From: Ruegeria sp. HKCCD8929
GTDB lineage: Bacteria > Pseudomonadota > Alphaproteobacteria > Rhodobacterales > Rhodobacteraceae
Length of the DNA stretch: 64,000 nucleotides
NCBI RefSeq assembly: GCF_013031405.1
Contig: NZ_WPZY01000006.1
Coordinates: forward strand, 62,001 to 126,000
Reading direction: 5' to 3'
Shown: positions 46,608 to 56,758 of the stretch, in pieces
Layout: each line of letters opens with the position of its first letter
Numbering within the stretch: the stretch's first letter is position 1
Notes under the pieces: generated by a model
What the model was told of the DNA's origin: nothing
Databases searched by the model: none
Seen by the model: the letters and a program-made list of their open reading frames with translations, nothing else
Position numbers and translations under genes: made by a program

Positions 46608-46739
46608 GGCTTTCTCTTGCCCCAGCTTCGCGGGCGGCGCAAGCGCGCGGTGGCCGATACCGCCAATGGGCGTCTTTCGACTTGATACCAACGCCCATCG
46701 CACCGAAACTTGCGCCACAGGCAGGACAGGAGCAGGCGG

Positions 46740-47879
46740 ATGTTGGGCAGGTCAGACCGTGCCGGGATCATGCGGCGGCTGGTGCTGTTTGTCGATTTAT
46801 GGCTGCTGGCAGGTGCGGTGGCTGCGCATGAGGTGACACCGACCGTTGCTGATCTGAGCGTTAAGGACGGTCAGGTGCGGCTGGAACTGCGGATGAATGC
46901 CGAGGCCTTTCTGGTCGGGATCGATCTGGACCGGACACAAGACACCGCCAACTCGGAGCAGGCCGGAGAATATGGTGCTTTGCGTGCTACGGCTGCGCCC
47001 GAGATGGAAACTCGCCTGCGTGACTTCGCCGTGGACTGGGTGGATAAGCTGAGTCTTGAAGCCGAAGGTCCGGTGTCGCTGTCCTATGAGGGCGCGCGCA
47101 TCCCTGTCGTGGGTGATATCGGCGTGGCACGAGTGACGCAGATGCTGCTGACCGGCAACTTGCCCGACGGCGCGCGCAGCCTGACCCTGACATGGCCTGC
47201 CGGCGCCGGGGTTCTGATCCTGCGCCAGCAGGGGGTCGAGGCGCCCTATACCGGCTATCTGCAAGGGGGCGACACCAGCCCGGCGATCCCGATTGATGGC
47301 GGTGCTTCCCTGCCGCCGCGTGAATTGTTCCTGACCCATTTCCGCGACGGGCTGGCGCATGCTTTCGCGGGCGGGGGGAAACACGTCCTGTTCGTGCTGG
47401 CGCTGTTCTTCCTGAGCGCCCGGGCGCGGCCGCTGATCATGCAATTCGGCGCGTTTCTCGTCGCCGATTTCGCCGCCATCTTTCTGAGCGTGGGTGGTGG
47501 GGCGAAGGTTGCTCCAATGTTGGCCACTCAGGTGTTTTGGGGCGCTGTCGTGCTGCTGGCGGCGGAGAACCTGGTGACCCGAAACGTCAGCCTTTGGCGG
47601 GTGCTGGTCATTCTGCTGGCGGGCGGTCTGCATGGTCTCGGTGCTGCGGGGCTCTTGTCCGAGGCGGGAATGGCGCCCTCGCAATTGCTTCCGGCGCTCG
47701 CCGGATTCAGTTCGGGTATCGAAGCCGCGCAGTTGATAGTGCTCGGCGTGATGCTCAGCACTATCGGGCTATGGCTTCGCGACACACACTGGTACCGGGG
47801 CCGGATCGCGGTTCCGGCCTCATTGGTGATTGCGATTGTTGCCGGGTACCAGTTGGCTGGGCTGCTGGAGTTGATCTGA
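46740..47879 (+). CDS. HupE/UreJ-like membrane protein
   Basis: A 379-residue protein with an N-terminal signal (LVLFVDLWLLAGAVAAHE), a periplasmic domain (~30-200) and six or so C-terminal helices starting near FAGGGKHVLFVLALFFLSARAR. The HupE/UreJ_2 hallmarks are the His-rich first helix (GLAHAFAGGGKHVLFV) and the GGLHGLGAAGLL motif. Relatives transport nickel or cobalt or are of unknown use; no hydrogenase or urease genes are here. Start ATG 46740 after GGAG; ATG 46770 is an alternative. Confidence 0.75.
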   Translation: MLGRSDRAGIMRRLVLFVDLWLLAGAVAAHEVTPTVADLSVKDGQVRLELRMNAEAFLVGIDLDRTQDTANSEQAGEYGALRATAAPEMETRLRDFAVDWVDKLSLEAEGPVSLSYEGARIPVVGDIGVARVTQMLLTGNLPDGARSLTLTWPAGAGVLILRQQGVEAPYTGYLQGGDTSPAIPIDGGASLPPRELFLTHFRDGLAHAFAGGGKHVLFVLALFFLSARARPLIMQFGAFLVADFAAIFLSVGGGAKVAPMLATQVFWGAVVLLAAENLVTRNVSLWRVLVILLAGGLHGLGAAGLLSEAGMAPSQLLPALAGFSSGIEAAQLIVLGVMLSTIGLWLRDTHWYRGRIAVPASLVIAIVAGYQLAGLLELI

Positions 47880-47883
47880 GCGT

Positions 47884-48504
47884 TCAGGTCATTGCCGCAC
47901 GCAGTTTTGTCAGAGTGGTCAGCGGATCTTCGGTCGACCAGATCTCATCCCCGATGCCGAAGAAATCGGTATGCGGCGTCAGGCTGCGCACCAGATCCTG
48001 GGTTAACCCGCCTTCGGCTACCACCGGCACCTCGATCATCTCGGACCACCATTGGAACAAGCCCGCCCCGGCGGTGGTGCCGTCGCCCAGCGCGGTGCTG
48101 CCGACCGGGCCGAAAGCGACATAATCGGCCCCGGCCTCGCCTGCGGTCATGCCATCATGACTGGAAGCGCCGCAGAAGCTGCCGACGATGGCATCCGCGC
48201 CCAGTTCCTTGCGGGCGGCGCGGACCGAGCGGGCGGCGTCGTCCAGATGCACGCCATCCAGCCCCAGACGCTGCGCCATCAGCACGTGGTTTGCGATCAC
48301 CAACGCCACGTCGCGGGCATGGGCCACCTCGCGGCAGGCATCGGCCATACGGGCGATGTGATCCTCGTCACTGCTGGCCAGCGCCAGCCGGATGCAGGCG
48401 ATTTCAGCCCCGTCGAGGACGCGGGCGAGCTGATCGGGAAATGCCTCGGGCTCGATGGCCGGAGGGGTGATGAGATAGATCTGCGGCTGCTCGGGGGTGT
48501 CCAT
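47884..48504 (-). CDS. ThiE/TenI-like protein with degenerate active-site motifs
   Basis: A 206-residue TIM-barrel protein of the thiamine-phosphate-synthase superfamily (IYLITPPAI at the N-terminus; GLDGVHLDD; AGADYVAFGPVGST; VVAEGGLTQDLV). The canonical ThiE signatures are altered: GVHLGQ is GVHLDD, and the diphosphate-binding GPVFPTxTK is GPVGSTALG. No other thi gene or TPP riboswitch is nearby. Databases would probably call it thiamine phosphate synthase; real activity is doubtful. ATG 48504. It converges closely with the HupE-like gene. Confidence 0.75.
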   Translation of the reverse strand: MDTPEQPQIYLITPPAIEPEAFPDQLARVLDGAEIACIRLALASSDEDHIARMADACREVAHARDVALVIANHVLMAQRLGLDGVHLDDAARSVRAARKELGADAIVGSFCGASSHDGMTAGEAGADYVAFGPVGSTALGDGTTAGAGLFQWWSEMIEVPVVAEGGLTQDLVRSLTPHTDFFGIGDEIWSTEDPLTTLTKLRAAMT

Positions 48505-48569
48505 CTGCGGGTCCTTGGCGTTGGTCTTTGGCGCGGTTTAGCGGATTGCGCGGGGAATGGAAACTTTTT

Positions 48570-48606
48570 GCCTCCGGCGGAGATATTTGGGGCAAGAGGA
48601 AGGGGG
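48570..48606 (+). repeat. Dispersed intergenic repeat, copy 2
   Basis: GCCTCCGGCGGAGATATTTGG followed by GGCAAGAGGAAGGGGG; one mismatch against copy 1. Located between the divergent thiE-like and SpoU methyltransferase genes. Confidence 0.75.
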
Positions 48607-48666
48607 CTGTGGGTTGCCCAATGCGCATGTGGCGATTAGAGCAGGCGGGATTTTCGGAGTTAAAAC

Positions 48667-49410
48667 ATGCCCAGAGACAGAGCTCAGCCCTCATTCGTCC
48701 TTGTGCGCCCGCAGATGGGCGAGAATATCGGTGCCGCCGCCCGGGCGATGTGGAATTTCGGGCTGGACCGGATGCGGATCGTGGCGCCTCGCGACGGCTG
48801 GCCAAACCCCAAGGCGGTGGCGATGTCGAGCGGGGCGGGGCGGCTGTTGGACGAGGCGCAGTTGTATGACGATCTGGCCGGGGCATTGTCGGACCGCACC
48901 TATGTCTTTGCCACCACGGCGCGGCAGCGGGGGCTGACCAAGCCGGTTTATAGCCCGGAACGCGCGATGCAGATCGCGGCTGAGAAAGTGGCGGCGGGGG
49001 AGCAGGTGGCAGTGCTCTTTGGCCCCGAGCGGGCCGGGCTGGAAAACGAGGATATCGCCAAGGCCAATGCCATTATCTCGGTACCGGTGAACCCGGAATA
49101 CGCGTCGCTAAACCTCGGGCAATGCGTGTTGCTGACGGCCTATGAGTGGATGCGGCGGTCCGGCGACGTGGTGCATGAGGCGACTGATCTGGGCCGGGGC
49201 GACTGGGCCACGGGCGTCGAGGTAGAGAAGCTGGTGGAGCATTATGAGGACCGGCTGGAGGAGGCCGGGTTCTTCTACCCGCCGGAAAAGGCCGAGGGGA
49301 TGAAGCTGAACCTGCGCAACCTTTGGTCGCGGATGCGGATGACACGCGCGGACGTGCAGATGCTGCACGGGATCATGCGGCAGATGGTCCGTTGGAAGGA
49401 CAAAGGCTGA
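48667..49410 (+). CDS. trmJ: SpoU-family RNA methyltransferase (TrmJ-like)
   Basis: A 247-residue SPOUT methyltransferase that 2'-O-methylates tRNA, most like TrmJ (position 32). Knot motifs are LVRPQMGENIGAAARAMWNFG (~12-32), LFGPERAGLENEDI (~117-130) and VNPEYASLNLGQCVLLTAYEW (~142-162). A C-terminal helical tail (DVQMLHGIMRQMV) is typical of the TrmJ/LasT branch. Exact tRNA target is by family only. ATG 48667. Confidence 0.88.
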   Translation: MPRDRAQPSFVLVRPQMGENIGAAARAMWNFGLDRMRIVAPRDGWPNPKAVAMSSGAGRLLDEAQLYDDLAGALSDRTYVFATTARQRGLTKPVYSPERAMQIAAEKVAAGEQVAVLFGPERAGLENEDIAKANAIISVPVNPEYASLNLGQCVLLTAYEWMRRSGDVVHEATDLGRGDWATGVEVEKLVEHYEDRLEEAGFFYPPEKAEGMKLNLRNLWSRMRMTRADVQMLHGIMRQMVRWKDKG

Positions 49411-49471
49411 CGCTCTGGACGTTGGGGCGTGTCGGCCCTAGCTTGCGGGGAAACCAAGAAATGAGGATGGC

Positions 49472-50620
49472 ATGAGCGGTAAGCGCAGCATCTTTGAAGA
49501 GGTGCCCGAAGAGGCCCGGACCGAACAGTCTGTACAGCCCGGCATGATTGACCGGGGCCGCGGCGGTGGGCGGCGCGGCATCCGGGCGTGGCTGATCCTG
49601 CTCTTTGCGCTGGTGGTGGCGATGATCGTGGTGGGAGGCCTCACGCGCCTGACCGATAGCGGCCTGTCGATCACCGAATGGCGCCCGGTCACCGGGGCCA
49701 TCCCGCCGATGAGCGAGGCCGATTGGCAGGCCGAGTTCGACAAATACAAGCAGATCGACCAGTGGCGCATTCAGAACCAGTGGATGCAGTTGGAGGATTT
49801 CAAGTCCATCTATTGGTGGGAATGGGGCCACCGGCAGCTGGGCCGGGTCGTCGGTCTGGTCTGGGCGTTCGGGTTCCTGGGTTTTTTGCTGGCCCGCAAG
49901 GTCCCTGCCGGATGGACCGGGCGACTGATCCTGCCCGGTGTTTTGGGCGGAGTGCAGGGCGCCATTGGCTGGTGGATGGTGGCCTCGGGCGTGACGCAGG
50001 GCGAGGGGATGACCTCGGTCGCCAGCTATCGTCTGGCGGTTCATCTGGGGCTGGCCTTTGTCATCCTGGGCGTTCTGGCCTGGTACATCTTCATGCTGGG
50101 GCGGGCCGAGCGCGACCTGATGCAGGCGCGGCGGGCGAAAGAGGCGCGGCTGTTCTCGCTGTCCACCGGGCTGATGCATTTTGCTTTCCTGCAGATCGTC
50201 ATCGGCGCTTTCGTGGCCGGGATCGATGCCGGTCGCTCGTTCACCGACTGGCCGCTGATCGGAGGGCAAATCCTGCCGCCGGATGCCACCGTGCTGGAGC
50301 CGATGTGGCGCAATTTCTTCGAAAGCCCGGGGCTGGTGCAGTTCATCCATCGTTGTGCGGGGTACCTGTTGCTGGCCTTTGGGGTCTTCGTCTGGCTGCG
50401 CGGGCGCGGCAGTGCGCATCCGCAGACCCGGTTCGCCTTCAACGTGGTCCTTGCTGGCCTGTCGCTGCAGGTGGTGCTGGGCATCGTCACTGTTATCTAC
50501 GCCGCACCGTGGCAAGTCGCCATCCTACACCAACTGCTCGCCGTTGGCGTCTGGACCCTGATCCTACGCGCCCGCTTCCTGACCGCTTATCCCATTGCAA
50601 CCTCACTTCGCGGAGTTTGA
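49472..50620 (+). CDS. ctaA: Heme A synthase
   Basis: A 382-residue inner-membrane enzyme that oxidises the C8 methyl of heme O to give heme A for aa3-type oxidase. It shows eight helices in two repeats, with VGGLTRLTDSGLSITEWRPVTGAIPP and WWEWGHRQLGR in the first and VAGIDAGRSFTDWPLIGGQILPP and VQFIHRCAGYLLL in the second; the heme-ligand histidines lie in these segments. It has an N-terminal cytoplasmic extension of ~35 residues, as in other alphaproteobacteria. No ctaB or cox genes are in the window. It ends 4 bp before the next gene. Confidence 0.94.
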   Translation: MSGKRSIFEEVPEEARTEQSVQPGMIDRGRGGGRRGIRAWLILLFALVVAMIVVGGLTRLTDSGLSITEWRPVTGAIPPMSEADWQAEFDKYKQIDQWRIQNQWMQLEDFKSIYWWEWGHRQLGRVVGLVWAFGFLGFLLARKVPAGWTGRLILPGVLGGVQGAIGWWMVASGVTQGEGMTSVASYRLAVHLGLAFVILGVLAWYIFMLGRAERDLMQARRAKEARLFSLSTGLMHFAFLQIVIGAFVAGIDAGRSFTDWPLIGGQILPPDATVLEPMWRNFFESPGLVQFIHRCAGYLLLAFGVFVWLRGRGSAHPQTRFAFNVVLAGLSLQVVLGIVTVIYAAPWQVAILHQLLAVGVWTLILRARFLTAYPIATSLRGV

Positions 50621-50624
50621 CTTC

Positions 50625-52094
50625 ATGACTGCATTCGACGACCTGATGGCCTTCCAGCGGGAAACCTCGGCCTTGGGGCAGATCTCAGGACGGCTGGGCT
50701 GGGATCAGGAAACGGTGATGCCCCGCGGTGCCGCGCAGCAGCGGGGCGAGGAGATGGCGGCGATCGAGGCGGTGCTGCATGCCCGCCGCTCCGACCCGCG
50801 CGTCGGTGACTGGCTGAAGCGGGCCGAGGCGCCCTGCGAGGTCGGCGCAGCGCAACTGCGCGAGATCCGCCGCGCGTTCGAGCGGACCAGCAAAGTGCCC
50901 GCCGATCTGGCCAAGGCAATCGCGCGGGTGACCTCTCAGGCGCAGGGCAAGTGGGCCCAGGCCCGCGCGGATGAGGATGTGGCCGCCTTCCTGCCGGTGC
51001 TGGAAGAGGTGGTCGCGCTGAAACGCGAAGAGGGCGCGGCGCTGGCGCAGGGCGGCGATATCTACGACGCCATGGTCGAGGACTATGAGCCCTACACCAC
51101 GGGCGGCCAGATCGCCGCGATCTTCGACGCGATGCGTCCGCGCCTGGTGGCCTTGCGTGCCGCGGTGCTGGACAAACCGATGCCCAAGGGCGTCTCGGGC
51201 ACCTTTGACGAGCAGTCGCAGATGCAGCTGTCGCGGAAACTGGCCGTCACTTTCGGGTATGACCTGAACCGGGGCCGGGTGGACAAGGCGGTGCATCCGT
51301 TCAGCTCGGGCAGCGGCTTGGACGTGCGGATCACCACCCGCACCAGCAATGTGGACCCGTTCAACTGTTTCTACTCGACCATCCACGAGGTCGGCCATGC
51401 CGCCTACGAGCAGGGGATCAATCCGGCCTATGCGCTGACGCCGCTAGGGCAAGGCGTATCGATGGGCGTGCATGAAAGCCAGAGCCGGATTTACGAAAAC
51501 CAGCTTGGCCGGGGCCGCGCCTTCACCGGCTGGCTGTTCGGGCAGATGACCGACCTGTTCGGCGATTTCGGCATTTCGGATGCGGATGAGTTCTACTCCG
51601 CCGTGAACCGGGTCCATAACGGCTATATCCGCACCGAGGCGGATGAGGTGCAGTACAACCTGCACATCATGCTGCGCTTCGATCTGGAGCGCGCGCTGAT
51701 GGCGGGCGATCTGCAGGTGGCCGATCTGGAGGCGGCGTGGAACGACCGGTTCGAGGCCGATTTCGGCTATGCGGTGGACAAGCCCTCGAACGGGTGTTTG
51801 CAGGATGTGCACTGGTCGGTGGGACTTTTCGGCTATTTCCCGACTTATTCGCTGGGCAATGTCTATGCTGGGTGTCTTTACGAGGCGCTGCAGGCGGCGG
51901 TGCCGGACCTTGGGGCACAACTGGGCCAAGGCGATACCTCGGGCGCGACCGGCTGGCTGCACGAGAACCTGCAGCGGCACGGCGGCCTCTATGCCCCGCG
52001 CGAGGTGATCGAGCGGGCCAGTGGCATGGAGCCGGGACCGGAGCCGCTGCTGCGGTATCTCGAAGGTAAGTTCGGTGCGCTTTACAGGCTGTAA
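50625..52094 (+). CDS. M32-family metallocarboxypeptidase
   Basis: A 489-residue cytoplasmic zinc carboxypeptidase (thermostable carboxypeptidase Taq-like). The zinc motif HEVGH lies at 254-258 (STIHEVGHAAYEQG), followed by GVHESQSRIYENQLGR with the third ligand, the M32 DVRITTR motif before, and YFPTYSLGNVYAG near the end. ATG 50625, 4 bp after ctaA, is preferred to a start 30 bp upstream inside ctaA. A strong terminator follows 17 bp after the stop. Confidence 0.92.
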   Translation: MTAFDDLMAFQRETSALGQISGRLGWDQETVMPRGAAQQRGEEMAAIEAVLHARRSDPRVGDWLKRAEAPCEVGAAQLREIRRAFERTSKVPADLAKAIARVTSQAQGKWAQARADEDVAAFLPVLEEVVALKREEGAALAQGGDIYDAMVEDYEPYTTGGQIAAIFDAMRPRLVALRAAVLDKPMPKGVSGTFDEQSQMQLSRKLAVTFGYDLNRGRVDKAVHPFSSGSGLDVRITTRTSNVDPFNCFYSTIHEVGHAAYEQGINPAYALTPLGQGVSMGVHESQSRIYENQLGRGRAFTGWLFGQMTDLFGDFGISDADEFYSAVNRVHNGYIRTEADEVQYNLHIMLRFDLERALMAGDLQVADLEAAWNDRFEADFGYAVDKPSNGCLQDVHWSVGLFGYFPTYSLGNVYAGCLYEALQAAVPDLGAQLGQGDTSGATGWLHENLQRHGGLYAPREVIERASGMEPGPEPLLRYLEGKFGALYRL

Positions 52095-52111
52095 CCTTTA
52101 ACATGACCCGG

Positions 52112-52138
52112 AATGGCCGCCGTGGGGCGGCCATTTTC
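52112..52138 (+). terminator. Intrinsic terminator after ctaA-carboxypeptidase
   Basis: A 10-bp stem AATGGCCGCC / GGCGGCCATT with loop GTGG (52112-52135), then TTCGTTT. The U-tract is short, but the stem is strong and correctly placed. Confidence 0.75.
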
Positions 52139-52265
52139 GTTTCTGCGAGGCAGGGGCCGCGACGTCATCGCGGGTTCGGGGCGGAACTTCTGGCATCCGG
52201 TCGCACTCGGACTAAAGTGGTCCGACACGGATCGTACGGAAATAGTCTTGTTCTTTGACAGCATT

Positions 52266-53507
52266 GTGAAATCACGGATCGCATCGGTTCCGACCAGCGA
52301 GGAGCTCTTGCGGGTGCGACGGCGGGCGCGGGAGTTACGACGAAAAGCGCGCGGGGCGCCTCATACGGTGTCCTATTTTCACGATGTCTCGGATCCCTAC
52401 AGCTTTCTGACTTCTCAGGTGCTTAGGGAGTTTTGTGATCGCTATTCGGTCGAGTTACGCTCTTATCTGATCTCCGGGCCTCCGGACGCGGCTCTGCCGG
52501 ACCCGGCGGCGCATCAGAGGAACGCGCTTGCGGATGCCGCGCGTCTGGCTCGCAAGCAGGGGCTGGTTGTGCCGAGGAGTACTCCGCCTGACCGGGCGGC
52601 GATTGCTTCAGCTGAGGCGCGCTTGGCAGCGGAATTGCAGAGCCCGGATTTTGCTGGGATTGCCCGCAAGGTCGGCGCGGTTTTGTGGGCGGGGCAGGAT
52701 ATCCCGAAGGGACCGACAATAGACCCCGGCGAGTTCAAACAGGCTGGGGACCAGCAGCTTGCCGATTGGGGGCACTATCTGGGTGGAACGTTTCATTATG
52801 CCGGCGAATGGTATTGGGGCATCGACCGGCTGCACTATCTGGAAACCCGCCTGCAGGAGCTGGGTCTGGGCGAAAGGCACCCACCCATCGCACCGCCATC
52901 TGAGCCGCGTGCGGAAGGGGCCGCGAAGCAGGGCAGCGAGGTTGAATTCTTCTTCTCTTTTCGCAGTCCCTACTCCTATCTCGCTTTTAACCGCGTTTGC
53001 GATCTGGCCCACCGGCACAACGCCCAGCTGATACTGCGTCCGGTCCTGCCTATGCTGATGCGCGGCCTGCCGGTTCCGCCCGCTAAATCCTCGTACATTC
53101 TGTACGACTGCGCCTGCGAAGCGCGTCGTATGGGCATTCCCTTCGGACGCATCTGCGACCCGCTGGGGTGGGCGGTCGAGCGGGGATATGCGCTGCTTGA
53201 TCATGCCGAGGCGCAGGGGCGGTTGGCGGAGTTCTGTGCCGCGTTCATGTCCGGAGTTTGGTCACAGGGGATCGACGCGGCGACGGATCGAGGGATTGCC
53301 CGGATCGTTGAGGCGGCAGGGTTGAACTGGGATGCCGCAAAGCCCAAATTGCAGGCAAACAATTGGCGGAAGCGCATCGAAGCCAATCAGGCCCGGTTGC
53401 AGGAGATCGGCCTGTGGGGTGTGCCGAGCTTTCATGTGGCCGGGCAGAGCATCTGGGGGCAGGATCGGCTTTGGGCCGTCGACGAGTTGCTGACAGTGCA
53501 AGACTGA
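52266..53507 (+). CDS. Double DsbA-fold protein (2-hydroxychromene-2-carboxylate isomerase type)
   Basis: A 413-residue protein made of two thioredoxin-fold (DSBA/HCCA isomerase) halves. The first half opens HTVSYFHDVSDPYSFLTSQVL, the second VEFFFSFRSPYSYLAFNRVC. Both have serine (DPYS, SPYS) where DsbA has CxxC, as in kappa-class GST-like isomerases, so thiol oxidation is unlikely. WGVPSFHVAGQSIWGQDRLW near the end is the usual HCCA cis-Pro/substrate motif. The open frame begins at 52113 inside the terminator hairpin, so a later start is needed: GTG 52266 is my choice, with TTG 52248 also possible. Confidence 0.75.
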   Translation: MKSRIASVPTSEELLRVRRRARELRRKARGAPHTVSYFHDVSDPYSFLTSQVLREFCDRYSVELRSYLISGPPDAALPDPAAHQRNALADAARLARKQGLVVPRSTPPDRAAIASAEARLAAELQSPDFAGIARKVGAVLWAGQDIPKGPTIDPGEFKQAGDQQLADWGHYLGGTFHYAGEWYWGIDRLHYLETRLQELGLGERHPPIAPPSEPRAEGAAKQGSEVEFFFSFRSPYSYLAFNRVCDLAHRHNAQLILRPVLPMLMRGLPVPPAKSSYILYDCACEARRMGIPFGRICDPLGWAVERGYALLDHAEAQGRLAEFCAAFMSGVWSQGIDAATDRGIARIVEAAGLNWDAAKPKLQANNWRKRIEANQARLQEIGLWGVPSFHVAGQSIWGQDRLWAVDELLTVQD

Positions 53508-53509
53508 TC

Positions 53510-53541
53510 AAAAAAGGCACCGCAGCAATTGCCACGGTGCC
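53510..53541 (-). terminator. Intrinsic terminator of gyrA
   Basis: On the minus strand, a 7-bp stem GGCACCG / CGGTGCC (12-base loop, 53516-53541) is followed by six U residues (53515-53510). It begins 24 bp after the gyrA stop and just beyond the convergent double-DsbA gene. Confidence 0.8.
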
Positions 53542-53564
53542 CGTCATCTCAAGTGTGAAGCGGC

Positions 53565-56291
<2,727 letters not shown>

Positions 56292-56483
56292 GTAAACTGC
56301 CCGATCTTTATGCAGGGTCTATATCTTGTGGATGCATCTTATCAGACTGCGTACATAAGGTGCAAGCAAGCAGCATCGTGGCGCGAAAATTACCGTTCAC
56401 GGATCGGTAACACATTGTTTTCGTAAGTGTTTAACCATTTTCGTGGTATCGTGAAGAGACCGAACCAGAAATGGAGGTCTTGT

Positions 56484-56753
56484 ATGGAGCAAAGCGAAAC
56501 CGAGCTAATGCTCAAAGGCTACGGCCTGACCACGGCCGAATTTTACTATCACATGCCGGATTACATCCACGTTTTAAACACGTTCATCTGGCAGGAATAC
56601 GACCTGGCGCCCGACCATCCCAGATTGTTCAAGTTCGTCGAATTCTGGCAGCGCGAGATCGAGGGGCCGCTGCATTCTGTGCGGTTCACCCATCGCAAGA
56701 TGATTTCGCCGGGGGAATGGCGGAATGTGACCGGAGAGTTTTACCTGAACTGA
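56484..56753 (+). CDS. usg: Usg family protein
   Basis: An 89-residue protein matching the alphaproteobacterial Usg family almost end to end (LMLKGYGLTTAEFYYHMPDY, WQEYDLAPDHP, FWQREIEGPLHSVRFTHRKM, EWRNVTGEFYL). The family is annotated as a possible accessory of phosphoribosylanthranilate isomerase because it precedes trpF in some genomes; no trp gene is near here. ATG 56484 has a strong GGAGG site. Divergent from gyrA; converges with the caspase-like gene, 5 bp apart. Confidence 0.88.
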   Translation: MEQSETELMLKGYGLTTAEFYYHMPDYIHVLNTFIWQEYDLAPDHPRLFKFVEFWQREIEGPLHSVRFTHRKMISPGEWRNVTGEFYLN

Positions 56754-56758
56754 CGGAC

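Noticed and set aside
48505-48666. Possible TPP riboswitch upstream of the thiE-like gene
   Set aside because: No CUGAGA-type thi-box motif on the relevant strand; the gap contains only repeat copy 2.
52113-52265. N-terminal extension of the double-DsbA protein from ATG 52113
   Set aside because: The ATG lies inside the terminator stem of the previous operon and the added residues show no fold; a later GTG or TTG is needed.
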